Shown here piece by piece: positions 30,001 to 37,664 of a stretch of 64,000 nucleotides of DNA. Below the pieces are notes generated by a model. That model ran no database searches and was not told where the DNA came from. It saw nothing but the letters and a program-made list of their open reading frames with translations. Origin of the DNA: Strigomonas culicis (taxonomy: Eukaryota; Euglenozoa; Kinetoplastea; Trypanosomatida; Trypanosomatidae); contig AUXH01000007.1 in NCBI GenBank assembly GCA_000482145.1, forward strand, positions 31,885-95,884, given 5' to 3'. Each line of letters starts with the position of its first letter. Position 1 is the stretch's first letter. The position numbers and the translations under genes are program-made.

Positions 30001-30297
30001 TCGGAGGCGGAGTACTGCGACGTCGACGGCGCCGGCGGCGCGCCGGCCGGGATGGAGCCGGACGAGGGTGACGACTACAGCGGCCCCATCGATGATGTCA
30101 ACGAGGTGCAGGTGTTCGGCCAGTGGTGCACCACGCTTCCCGCGCTGGGCCCGCACGTCCAGCAGCAGGCGGGCGCCGCGCTGCGGTCGGAGCAGGAGCT
30201 GCTGCAAGCCGCCGCGGTGGCTGCGACGTACCGCAGCATGTACAAGGAGTATGAGCAGGTCTGTCAGGAGGATTATCATAAGAGGACGCAGAGTTAG
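27079..30297 (+). CDS. Importin-beta family nuclear transport receptor (importin-7/8, Nmd5/Sxm1-like)
   Basis: 1072 residues, the usual size for importin-7/8-type karyopherins. These carry ribosomal proteins, histones and other cargo through nuclear pores under Ran-GTP control. Helical HEAT-like repeats fill the protein from the N-terminus (ATAQLEEALKS, an importin-beta N-terminal helix). The short segment LCFTEEDEEIFADQDGLSEF and a long acidic stretch near residues 945-1010 (DEVADTDDNPFAED and onward) match the acidic C-terminal region of the importin-7/8 subfamily. A Lys-rich insertion (GKKKKSKKK) lies near residue 855. The subfamily call is from layout and acidic tail; the superfamily call is firm. 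Confidence 0.8.
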   Translation: MSAVNVLHLLQVAYGGSKEERTLATAQLEEALKSANAPQYLVELLSAGINPSLAPEQSLSALIYAKNCLMFTVPDEMLQNTPGLLQEAESLLFKGALSAPETHRRIIHACCATLISGFQWNYLPDLMPLVLADLSQRSAEASLAVLELLYTYLGRFKTPELDPMAVKLEACQPLFQALPPYLQYHEPAVARVVFKLMECVVEVGLQLKDARSIPASAYDQWLTLLCQYPQQNYDAARQAGGKALENYVKCVKRIALISFAFINHASNASKTPPIATHFMKVYAVQFFLVWKEWLTIEVPPASLAVYKDSFLRAISYIRLCANHEALYREHMRPQALLLIEKLFFPFLCFTEEDEEIFADQDGLSEFVQYMTEQTIGGGVSSLREEASHAITGLIGGKKKFHDASGLLQEVLRVLTSGLSLEDSEGTFGRVFGFLHLLCILRKYLKQVPEIWSGQMAHVLKQYVAPRLQPNNPFVPLRCKALEVCQRFAKVPMTEEDYGSFIQMMGGLVQDNDPRVRLTAIDAMCTLLEKKQGRQYLKPLLVPLVEECMQFMDRVRTTFVPTVILHLATYFSPELGPVMGRLGQTLVRQFLATAFDLSFIENEADESNLAQYEMAAHSGDALLQAISTVVCACENNPAALVVMRPDVVRLIRTVLEQPDSFDYMESALGICVHIVVFSKPVPQECWDILPLLFKCVEEGIGVDFFSIVEEVLDNFISNDPLTYMQNAPLMERTYNICSKMLLGGVVCLDECQIAVPQLIQALLHQAKGSAVPSAMSGYLQRFALLLLQALISPAIQASGVAIRVWVIAAIMDCFYYDAQAMLDIVSESGAYPNFFDGFFYFLRGCLEGPQAAPEVSGKKKKSKKKTEEAYEVVEALSLLTRKVIALGLAALLPVVCQADHPLHAHFVEHYLATAVAVIQYCLFTNCAKYEARCAVMKHEIYKIQHDIEDEVADTDDNPFAEDAEEGDLGASADDLSEAEYCDVDGAGGAPAGMEPDEGDDYSGPIDDVNEVQVFGQWCTTLPALGPHVQQQAGAALRSEQELLQAAAVAATYRSMYKEYEQVCQEDYHKRTQS

Positions 30298-30825
30298 AAG
30301 AAGCAGTTGATGCAAGAAATGCGATGACAGGAAACGAACAGCTCTGTTACTGAAGAACCTTTTTTTTTACTTTTACGTGTGATATAATTAAACTAAGCGA
30401 CTAATTATTGTAATGAAGACAATACAATGAAGAGTTTCCCTCTCCTTCTCCCTTTGTCACGGTTACCTTGTATGCGTTGCAGTAATACAAACGTATCTTT
30501 GTTTTTTTTTTAAAAAAAAATGTGTAATGAAAACAATGTACTTGAATCAGAAACAGTACTATTTCTTTCCTATCCCTCTTAGTGCCTTTTTTTTTAAGTT
30601 TTCTTTCTCTTTGTTATTTACATATAGTATTTTATTCTATTTTGCTTTTTTTCATTTTTTTCTTTCTTCATTGTTCACTTTGCGAGAAAAGCTCAGCATT
30701 TTTAGCTGCACGCCTTTGCCCGTCAAGTAGAGTTAACATTTTTTTTTGTACTGTAATTGTATATACATATACTTATAGATCATTGTGCAGCTTTAAACTC
30801 CACTAGGAGTATAAAGCGATAAAAC
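30298..30825 (+). promoter_or_regulatory. Intergenic region, 528 bases
   Basis: AT-rich with A and T homopolymers and a long T/C-rich tract at about 30585-30675. AGs follow near 30728-30731. The open frames here (for example 30527-30730) are Phe/Leu-rich artefacts of T-richness. Confidence 0.4.
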
Positions 30826-32331
30826 ATGGGAGTGCCCGTGGTGAAGATACGCTGCTCAGACACGAAAAGTAACGAATCCGCCCCTCTGTTCCCTTCACAT
30901 GCACAGCAGCATTCGTCCTTTTCGACTACTGTGTCGGAGCCGCGACGCGCGCCACCGCAGACCCATGTCTCAGAATCAATTCACCTGCCTTTGCCACCCT
31001 TGCCTGCGCGTACTTTGTCGCTCCTAGATTCGAAGCCAACCGTTTCGACCTTCTATAAGAAGAACGCCAGCGACCACGGCCACGTCTTCAGTACCGGCGT
31101 GCAGAATCTCTCGCTGGGAAGACCCATGTCTCCCACGGAGGTGGAGGACCGTGCGAGCCTGCTCTCCCTCCAATCGGACGCAGAGGCGGACGCACTCTTT
31201 GCACCGCGGCTGCCGCCCCGGTCACCGTTCAGCGGCACACGCGTCGGCTCTGCCAACCAGCTCACCCCGGTGCACCGCGACGTCTACGGCGTCCCGATCG
31301 CCCCGCTGTCGCAGGCGAGCGACGAGGGCGAGGGGTTGGCGAGCGCGCCGGCTGGCACGACCGGCGGCGCCGCGGTGGAGCCCCCCAACCGCCAGGTCAT
31401 CAGCAGCGTGCTGCTGAACTCCCGCTTCGACGCGCGCATGCTGGACGGCTGCTCCGCGACGGAGGTCACCGCACGCGTCGAGCAGCAGCTCTCCCGCGCG
31501 TGCGGCCTCCCTGCGCTGCAGCCGGCGAGCGGCGCGGGGGCCCCGGACCCCGGCCACGCCAGCTTCACGATCGGCGAGACGCGTGTGGAGGTCGCCGAGT
31601 ACGTCCAGTTTCTCTGCGACCTCGCGACGGAGATGAAGGGGCGGCCACGCGTCCGTGTGCCCTGGAACCACGCGCCGCCGACGCCCCCGGAGGGGCCCGC
31701 CCGCAAAAAGCGCGCGCCGCGCGTGCTGTGGCGCCAGTACGAGCTGGTGGAGAAGCCGCCACGCGTGCCGGGCGGCGCCGCTGCGCAGACGCGCACCTCG
31801 ATGGAGGAGAACCGCCACTACAGCGAGCCGAACGAGCTCAACCTGCCGGGCGTCGTCGCACCGATCCGGGCCGTGGTGTCGCCCGCGTACGGCATCGCCG
31901 TGCCGACCTCGATCGGCTCGACCCCTGCCTCCGCCAACACCAGCGACACGTACCCACTGCAGCTGAACATGGCGACCCTCGACAGCCGCCCCGTCAACCA
32001 GGGCACCGCCAGCGGCACAGAGAGCACGCCGTTTGAAGACGGGTGTGTCGTGTTAGAGCCCGGCGACGGCGAGAAGCGGGACGCATTGCCCCTTGGCACA
32101 TCGGATGGGCCGTTGCGCAGCTCTAGTACCAACACGGACAGTGACTCGGACTCCTTAATAGTGTCTACGTCGCACAACGGCAGCGGTACGGAGGACTCAC
32201 TGAATGTCGCGAATGTGTTTCGCCGACCCATCGTCAACGCTGCGATGAAACACTGTGACCAGTTGGCGAAACGTGCGTATGAGGACAACGCACTTTTTAT
32301 GTATATGAGAAAGCACTCTGTAAAAACGTGA
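30826..32331 (+). CDS. Hypothetical protein, mostly disordered
   Basis: 501 residues with no family that I recognise. Most of the protein is rich in Pro, Ser, Ala and Thr and looks disordered. The best-structured part is about residues 185-310, with a predicted helix around DARMLDGCSATEVTARVEQQ, the segment VEVAEYVQFLCDLATEM, and a basic patch ARKKRAPRVLWRQYEL. It has no transmembrane segment or signal peptide. Its composition matches the neighbouring genes, so it is a real coding region, but no function can be assigned. Confidence 0.6.
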   Translation: MGVPVVKIRCSDTKSNESAPLFPSHAQQHSSFSTTVSEPRRAPPQTHVSESIHLPLPPLPARTLSLLDSKPTVSTFYKKNASDHGHVFSTGVQNLSLGRPMSPTEVEDRASLLSLQSDAEADALFAPRLPPRSPFSGTRVGSANQLTPVHRDVYGVPIAPLSQASDEGEGLASAPAGTTGGAAVEPPNRQVISSVLLNSRFDARMLDGCSATEVTARVEQQLSRACGLPALQPASGAGAPDPGHASFTIGETRVEVAEYVQFLCDLATEMKGRPRVRVPWNHAPPTPPEGPARKKRAPRVLWRQYELVEKPPRVPGGAAAQTRTSMEENRHYSEPNELNLPGVVAPIRAVVSPAYGIAVPTSIGSTPASANTSDTYPLQLNMATLDSRPVNQGTASGTESTPFEDGCVVLEPGDGEKRDALPLGTSDGPLRSSSTNTDSDSDSLIVSTSHNGSGTEDSLNVANVFRRPIVNAAMKHCDQLAKRAYEDNALFMYMRKHSVKT

Positions 32332-33598
32332 AGATACACAAATTTTTTTTTATTACTTTTAACAGGGTGTTGATAGTGCTGTTGTTCTTTTGGATTCATT
32401 GTTGCTCAAGTTTTTTTTTTTTTCATCCCCCCTTTTTTCACTCTTTTTTTCTCGTTTCTTTAAGTTAATCTAGTCTTGTCTTTTCATTCATATACCCTTT
32501 TTTTGTGTGTGTGTGTTTTCATTTTTCTTTTTCTTTTTTCGAATGTTGGATGTTTATCCTCATTTCTCGTTTGCTTTGCAGATGTTGTTGATACTCGTCT
32601 AGTTCGTTGCTCTTTTTTCATTATGGACAAGGAAAAGACGATTGTGTATCACTGAGTAGAAGCTCTTCTGTTGTTTATGGAGTTATTCTGTTCTTTCGCC
32701 TATTATTCTTTAAATGATCTGTAAAGAATATCCAAAAAAAAAAAAATCACTCCTCATATCAAAAAAAAAAACTCATTTTTTTTATTTTTGTGATTACATG
32801 CTGTAAAGATGTACATAGTGTTTTTTTTTCCTTTTCTGTTACAGTAACATTGTTTTTTCCCTCTACTATACATAATTTTTTGTTGCTTGCACATTACTAT
32901 ATTGCATTCCCTGTGTAATTAAAAAATTCAAGGCCTCATTGGAACATACGACAACTAAAACGTTTTTTCTTTAATACCAACGAAATAAATAACATAATGC
33001 GCCTGATAAGTCTAAGAATCAATCGTACAGTGAAATGATAATTCAAGGCTAAATGACATTGTTACTTTTTTTTTTGCCCCTTTTTGCTTTTACTTTTTCT
33101 TTTTTTTTCTTTTTCTTTTTAGTTTGGTACGTATGATAATGTTTAGAGAAAAATAATTCCCTTTATTACTCATATTACGACTGAGAATGTTTGTTTGCAC
33201 TTGTTTGCAATATAAACAAGTACGCAAACACACTACACAGACAAAAAAAAAACAATTAAAGGCGATTTTCACGTATCCTAATCTCTTCTATACTATTTAC
33301 TTCATTTTTTTAATTATTATTCATATGTCCCTTCCCTTTTCACTTTTTGGAATACTGCTGTCCTGCGATACGATCATCGTCAACTACTGTAGCCTTGTGT
33401 TTCTCTACACTTTTTCTGCGTTTCAGCACTTTCCGTCTTCTTCTCTCCCCATCCGAATACTCTTCTTTTGTTTAACGGAACTCTATCAAGTAAGAAACAT
33501 AATTATTAAAAAAAGCTGATATACATTTATTTTTCGTTTTGTTAAGGTCTTTTTCCCCCCTCTTCCGTTGTTGCTTATTTCATATTTACTGAGTTGCG
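32332..33598 (+). promoter_or_regulatory. Long gene-free AT-rich spacer, 1267 bases
   Basis: The longest spacer in the window. It is full of A and T homopolymers (for example A-rich near 32734-32772 and T-rich near 32410-32460 and 33067-33120), with a (GT)n run near 32504-32518. A pyrimidine tract at about 33541-33575 and an AG at 33591-33592 precede the next start. No open frame with protein-like composition, tRNA-like element or C/D-box pair could be recognised by eye. Confidence 0.4.
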
Positions 33599-36500
33599 AT
33601 GTCGTTCTACGACCACCCTTTTGCTTCAGGTTTTGAAGATGAGGAAGAAGCCATAAGCACACATGAGGCAAAAATAGAAGTAGCTCCCCCAGCACCTCCA
33701 GATCCGGAGGTGACGGAGGCGGTACCTGAAGCGGAGCCTGAAACAGCACCACCGGTGGCACAGCCGCCACTGCCGTTAGAGCTTGTGACAGCTCCCAAGC
33801 CGGAATCTTCGCACTGCACCACATTCGCGGTCGAAGAGGAGGAAGATGGTGCGCCCGAGGACGGCCCTGCAGACGAAGAGAACGGTGAAGACGAAGATGA
33901 ATACGCAGCGCTTTTGCTACGCGTCGCGGAGCTTGAATCGTCGGAAAAGATGAGTGCGTTACACCAGACGACGATGCGGATGACGAAAAAGGAGAAACGC
34001 ACATTGCGGAGCTATATTGAGACTCAGAAGAACTTGCTGGAACGGGAATCAGCTGCGCGAATGCGCGGTCGCTTCGTCCGAGATCGCAAGCGACAGCGAA
34101 GTGGTGAGGAGGACACCGCCGCGAGCATCGCTTGTAGCGGCATTATAGATGCATTTCTGGAGAATAGTCAATGGGACCTGATCTCTGAGCATGCCAAGGT
34201 ACATTTTCTTTCTCTCCGTGATACAGAGGCACGCTTACGACAACTAACCAATAGTATCTCTTCGGGGGAGCACCATCCAAACGAAGGCGAAGGTCGCTTG
34301 TCCAGCGCGCTTGCGAACAGCAACAGCGCCGTGGACGCCTTACTGCAGTCCGTGCAGGACATGTATACGGAGCTCCGTCAGGTTGAGCCTTCGGGAGCGA
34401 ACGGCAGCGCGACAAAGGCACTCCTGCAAGAGTCCCAGCAGCGCGCCAGCGTAGGCGCGCGCTTTCTCCGACTAGCTGGTGGCCTGGAGGGGGCGAAGCG
34501 GCGCGAGGTGCTGCAAAAACTGTGCACGCTGCTGGTCTCCGCATCCAACGAAACGGAAAGGCTATTACACTGCCGGGATACCTTGAGCGCCCAGCTGGAA
34601 ATTGTGTGTCAGCGCACTGGCGAACTGGCGCCCGCCGTGCAGGAGCTGACCGCGGCGGTGGCCCAACGGGAGATGGAGCAAACGGTCGAGTTCATCGAGA
34701 GTAGCTACGTGGAGCAGCAGATGCTGACTACTAATAAACAGCTGCTGAAGCAGCTCTCGGATCTCGAGGCGCTGGTAGGTATGGTCCTGCTCGCACAGAC
34801 AAAGGGTGTCACCCTCACGGAGCTGCTGCCGCACGTGAAGCACGTGACAACGGCGGACCTCGACGAGTTAAAAAAACAACTCGAGGAAAAGGAAACGTTG
34901 TGCGACAAACTTGTGATGGAAGTGCTCTTTCTGCGCAAGTGTGGTTATGCGCACGACGCGCTGGGCGTGGTCGAGACCAGCATCGGCCCGACGCCGGCCC
35001 TGGCGCGCTCCAGCTGCCTCCACTACTCTATCCAGCAACTACTAGAGGAACACCACGAGCTTCTGTCGGAGCTGGTTCTGCGCGTGGCGGGTGCCGCGCC
35101 CACCAGTTCCTGCGCACACGCGTCGCCGAATGAGGAGGGCGAAGGCGAAGCGAGCGCGGAGCACGCCAAGGCCGCCCAAGGTGCCACCGTCTCGCTCAGC
35201 GCCCAGCTGCTGTCGATTCAGGAGTCCATCACCTCACGCCAAAACACGCTGAATACGCTCCTCTCGCAGAATGCCCGGCTGTCGCAGATGGTGGAGCACA
35301 CACTGCTGGTCGGGCGCTATGTGTGCCACAGCGACGCGACAGAGCTCGTGCGGGAGCTCCTGCAACGCTACGGGGTCGCTGCCGGTGACCTCTCGGAGCT
35401 GCTCGAGGAGAGCTTTGAGGCGCGGACCTCCGCTCAGAGCGCGGACGGCGCGGCGGCCCACCCCTCCCTGCTGGACATGCAGCAGCAGGCGTTGGACGCC
35501 TACCAGGGCTGCATTCAAGAGCTGCGGGACGCCGCACAGAGAGCACTGGACAGCGTGCGGGAGCAGTACACAGGCCCCCAGGCCCGTCTGCAGAGGGAAA
35601 TTGCCTTTTGGATTAAGCTGCTGAACTGCCTCGACATGCAACAGATGCAAACGTTTTATCCCGACGACCCGGTGCCCATTGAATCGTTTCAAAAAGTGGG
35701 GCTTGATCGTCTCACGCGGACTCTTCATAACGACGACGTGGGTACCCCTGACGTTCAAGGAGGCCACCGCGAGGTCGCCGGTGAGGCCAGCCTGTACCAC
35801 TTCCTCGTTGTTCCTCGCACCAACCAGACCCTCATCGCTCCCTTCAAGAAGCAGACGGAGGAAATACGAGGGGCACTGCAGGCGCTGCGGGATTCCACAG
35901 CGGCGAAGTGCACCGCCGCGCAGCAGAAAATCGACTGGTACGCACAGTACACCATCCCCGAGGTGGCGCAGAAGCTACAGGAGGCAAAGGAGGAGCGGGA
36001 CCGACTGGTCCAGCAGCGCAACGAGGCGGACACACACCAGCGGGAGGCGGTGCGCAATCGGCAACAGGCGCGGGAGCTGCAGGAGCGGCTGGAGCGACTG
36101 CGGCTCCGCAAAGGCGGTGTTCGCGCGGAGCTGGTCCGCAAGCTGCAGGCGGTGCTCTCCGCCTTGCTGCGCAAGGAAGCAGAGGCGCGTGAGGTGACGC
36201 ACCACACGGAAAGCGCCGCGTGGGAGGCACTCGTACAAGCCCACGCACGCGATGCCCTCGCGATAAAGGAGGAGGGCGAAGCGGAGGTTGCTCTCAAAGA
36301 GGAAGAACTGCAACGCGAGGGCTCGACCACGGTGAAGGTGGAGGCAGGGGCCGATGAAGAGACTGACCAGCCGGCCGCGTCAGGCACGATCGATGCATAC
36401 ACCGGTGCGGAGGAGCCGCCCGTCCCCACGCAGACACCCCTTGCATATGAGATGAAAGAAGAGGGCGAGAGTGAGGGTGACGCTGTCGTTAAGCGCGAGC

Positions 36501-37381
36501 CTTCGGCGCCGCTCGCCATCAAGGAGGAGCCCCAGTGGTCACCAGAGCAGCAGCGCTTCGCACAGCCCGGAGAGGGGGCGCCGCTGGCCCCCGGGGTGGG
36601 CCCACCGGCGGGTGCGCTCGCGGACCGCGCACCCATTCTGCCCGAGGAGGCCGTCATGGTGACGCCACCATCGGCGCCGAGACCATCGCACCTGTGGGAG
36701 ACCCCCTTTTGCGAGGAGGACAACTCGGCGTCCGACCACCACCGCCACAGCAGTGCGGTGGACGAAGAAGCAGAGATGGATGAAGCGCCGCTGCAGGAGG
36801 CAGGAACACCAGCAGCTCTGGAGCGCACGGAAGAGATGCGGCCCGACTCGACCGCTGCGCCTCCGGATGAAGAAGACCCTCTGGCGGCCCCGAACGTCAA
36901 TGAGGAAGAGGAAGCCGCGGTTGCTGAGGAGGAGGAGGAGGAAGCCCCACCTTCTGCGGGAGCCAACGCAGACGATATGAATGTGGAGGATGTCATCGAT
37001 GGGGAAGTCGTGGCGACCCCCCTCCCACCTCCGAGCTCGGCGTCTCCAGTGGATGAGGAACCTCCTGCAGAGCAGCAAGACAAGGAAGCTGGTGCACAAG
37101 GTGCTGAGGACACAGAACTGTGTGTGCCGACTGAAACGGAAGATGCCGTCCCGTCCGCTTGGGTTCCCGTGGACTCGGGGGAGCCCATCACGGAAACCAT
37201 GGCGACGGAGGAGGTGGAGGAGGGGGCGGAACAAGCACCCGAAGCACCCGTTGTTCCAGCTGTAGATGCGAAGGAAACGAGCGAACATGCTCCGTCGGAG
37301 CTGATGAGGGACGAAGCAGAGACTTCTCCTGAGAACGGCAGCGATTACTATAATCCCTTTTACAACGCAGATGGCTTCTGA
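33599..37381 (+). CDS. Large coiled-coil protein with acidic tail (unknown function)
   Basis: 1260 residues; I do not recognise the family. An acidic/proline-rich N-terminus (to about residue 105) is followed by long heptad-like helices (about 110-890) rich in Leu, Glu, Gln and Arg, including ARELQERLERLRLRKGG. A C-terminal region (about 885-1260) is acidic and disordered, with repeated short motifs of the form hydrophobic-K-x-E (IKEE, LKEE, VKVE, MKEE, VKRE, IKEE) between 36262 and 36540. The layout suggests a structural or scaffold protein. Nothing in the sequence identifies a compartment, although the basic run RDRKRQR near residue 160 could serve nuclear import. Confidence 0.65.
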   Translation: MSFYDHPFASGFEDEEEAISTHEAKIEVAPPAPPDPEVTEAVPEAEPETAPPVAQPPLPLELVTAPKPESSHCTTFAVEEEEDGAPEDGPADEENGEDEDEYAALLLRVAELESSEKMSALHQTTMRMTKKEKRTLRSYIETQKNLLERESAARMRGRFVRDRKRQRSGEEDTAASIACSGIIDAFLENSQWDLISEHAKVHFLSLRDTEARLRQLTNSISSGEHHPNEGEGRLSSALANSNSAVDALLQSVQDMYTELRQVEPSGANGSATKALLQESQQRASVGARFLRLAGGLEGAKRREVLQKLCTLLVSASNETERLLHCRDTLSAQLEIVCQRTGELAPAVQELTAAVAQREMEQTVEFIESSYVEQQMLTTNKQLLKQLSDLEALVGMVLLAQTKGVTLTELLPHVKHVTTADLDELKKQLEEKETLCDKLVMEVLFLRKCGYAHDALGVVETSIGPTPALARSSCLHYSIQQLLEEHHELLSELVLRVAGAAPTSSCAHASPNEEGEGEASAEHAKAAQGATVSLSAQLLSIQESITSRQNTLNTLLSQNARLSQMVEHTLLVGRYVCHSDATELVRELLQRYGVAAGDLSELLEESFEARTSAQSADGAAAHPSLLDMQQQALDAYQGCIQELRDAAQRALDSVREQYTGPQARLQREIAFWIKLLNCLDMQQMQTFYPDDPVPIESFQKVGLDRLTRTLHNDDVGTPDVQGGHREVAGEASLYHFLVVPRTNQTLIAPFKKQTEEIRGALQALRDSTAAKCTAAQQKIDWYAQYTIPEVAQKLQEAKEERDRLVQQRNEADTHQREAVRNRQQARELQERLERLRLRKGGVRAELVRKLQAVLSALLRKEAEAREVTHHTESAAWEALVQAHARDALAIKEEGEAEVALKEEELQREGSTTVKVEAGADEETDQPAASGTIDAYTGAEEPPVPTQTPLAYEMKEEGESEGDAVVKREPSAPLAIKEEPQWSPEQQRFAQPGEGAPLAPGVGPPAGALADRAPILPEEAVMVTPPSAPRPSHLWETPFCEEDNSASDHHRHSSAVDEEAEMDEAPLQEAGTPAALERTEEMRPDSTAAPPDEEDPLAAPNVNEEEEAAVAEEEEEEAPPSAGANADDMNVEDVIDGEVVATPLPPPSSASPVDEEPPAEQQDKEAGAQGAEDTELCVPTETEDAVPSAWVPVDSGEPITETMATEEVEEGAEQAPEAPVVPAVDAKETSEHAPSELMRDEAETSPENGSDYYNPFYNADGF

Positions 37382-37664
37382 TAATAACATCTTGTTTATA
37401 TTATTATTATTCTATGATTGTGTTTAAAGGCACTTTTGCGTGTCTCATTCCCCGTTGCTTTCCTAGAGTAATAGTAGAAGTGTTGTGACGTTAGAGCCAT
37501 TCTACTCTACTTTCTTCTCTACCTCCCTCTCTTTTCTTTCTCATTCTTGTATGTCCCTTTCTCATTACACCCTGTATGCACTCATCGCTTTCAAGAAGAG
37601 AAGGTTGCAAATCTTCACCATCGTTCACGTACACACAGAAGACTCGCTGTATTGGGGAGTACGC

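Noticed and set aside
27481..30315. 944-codon open frame on the minus strand
   Set aside because: It lies exactly opposite the importin gene, and its product is His/Leu/Arg/Val-rich without domains, as expected from the GC-rich third positions of the sense gene.
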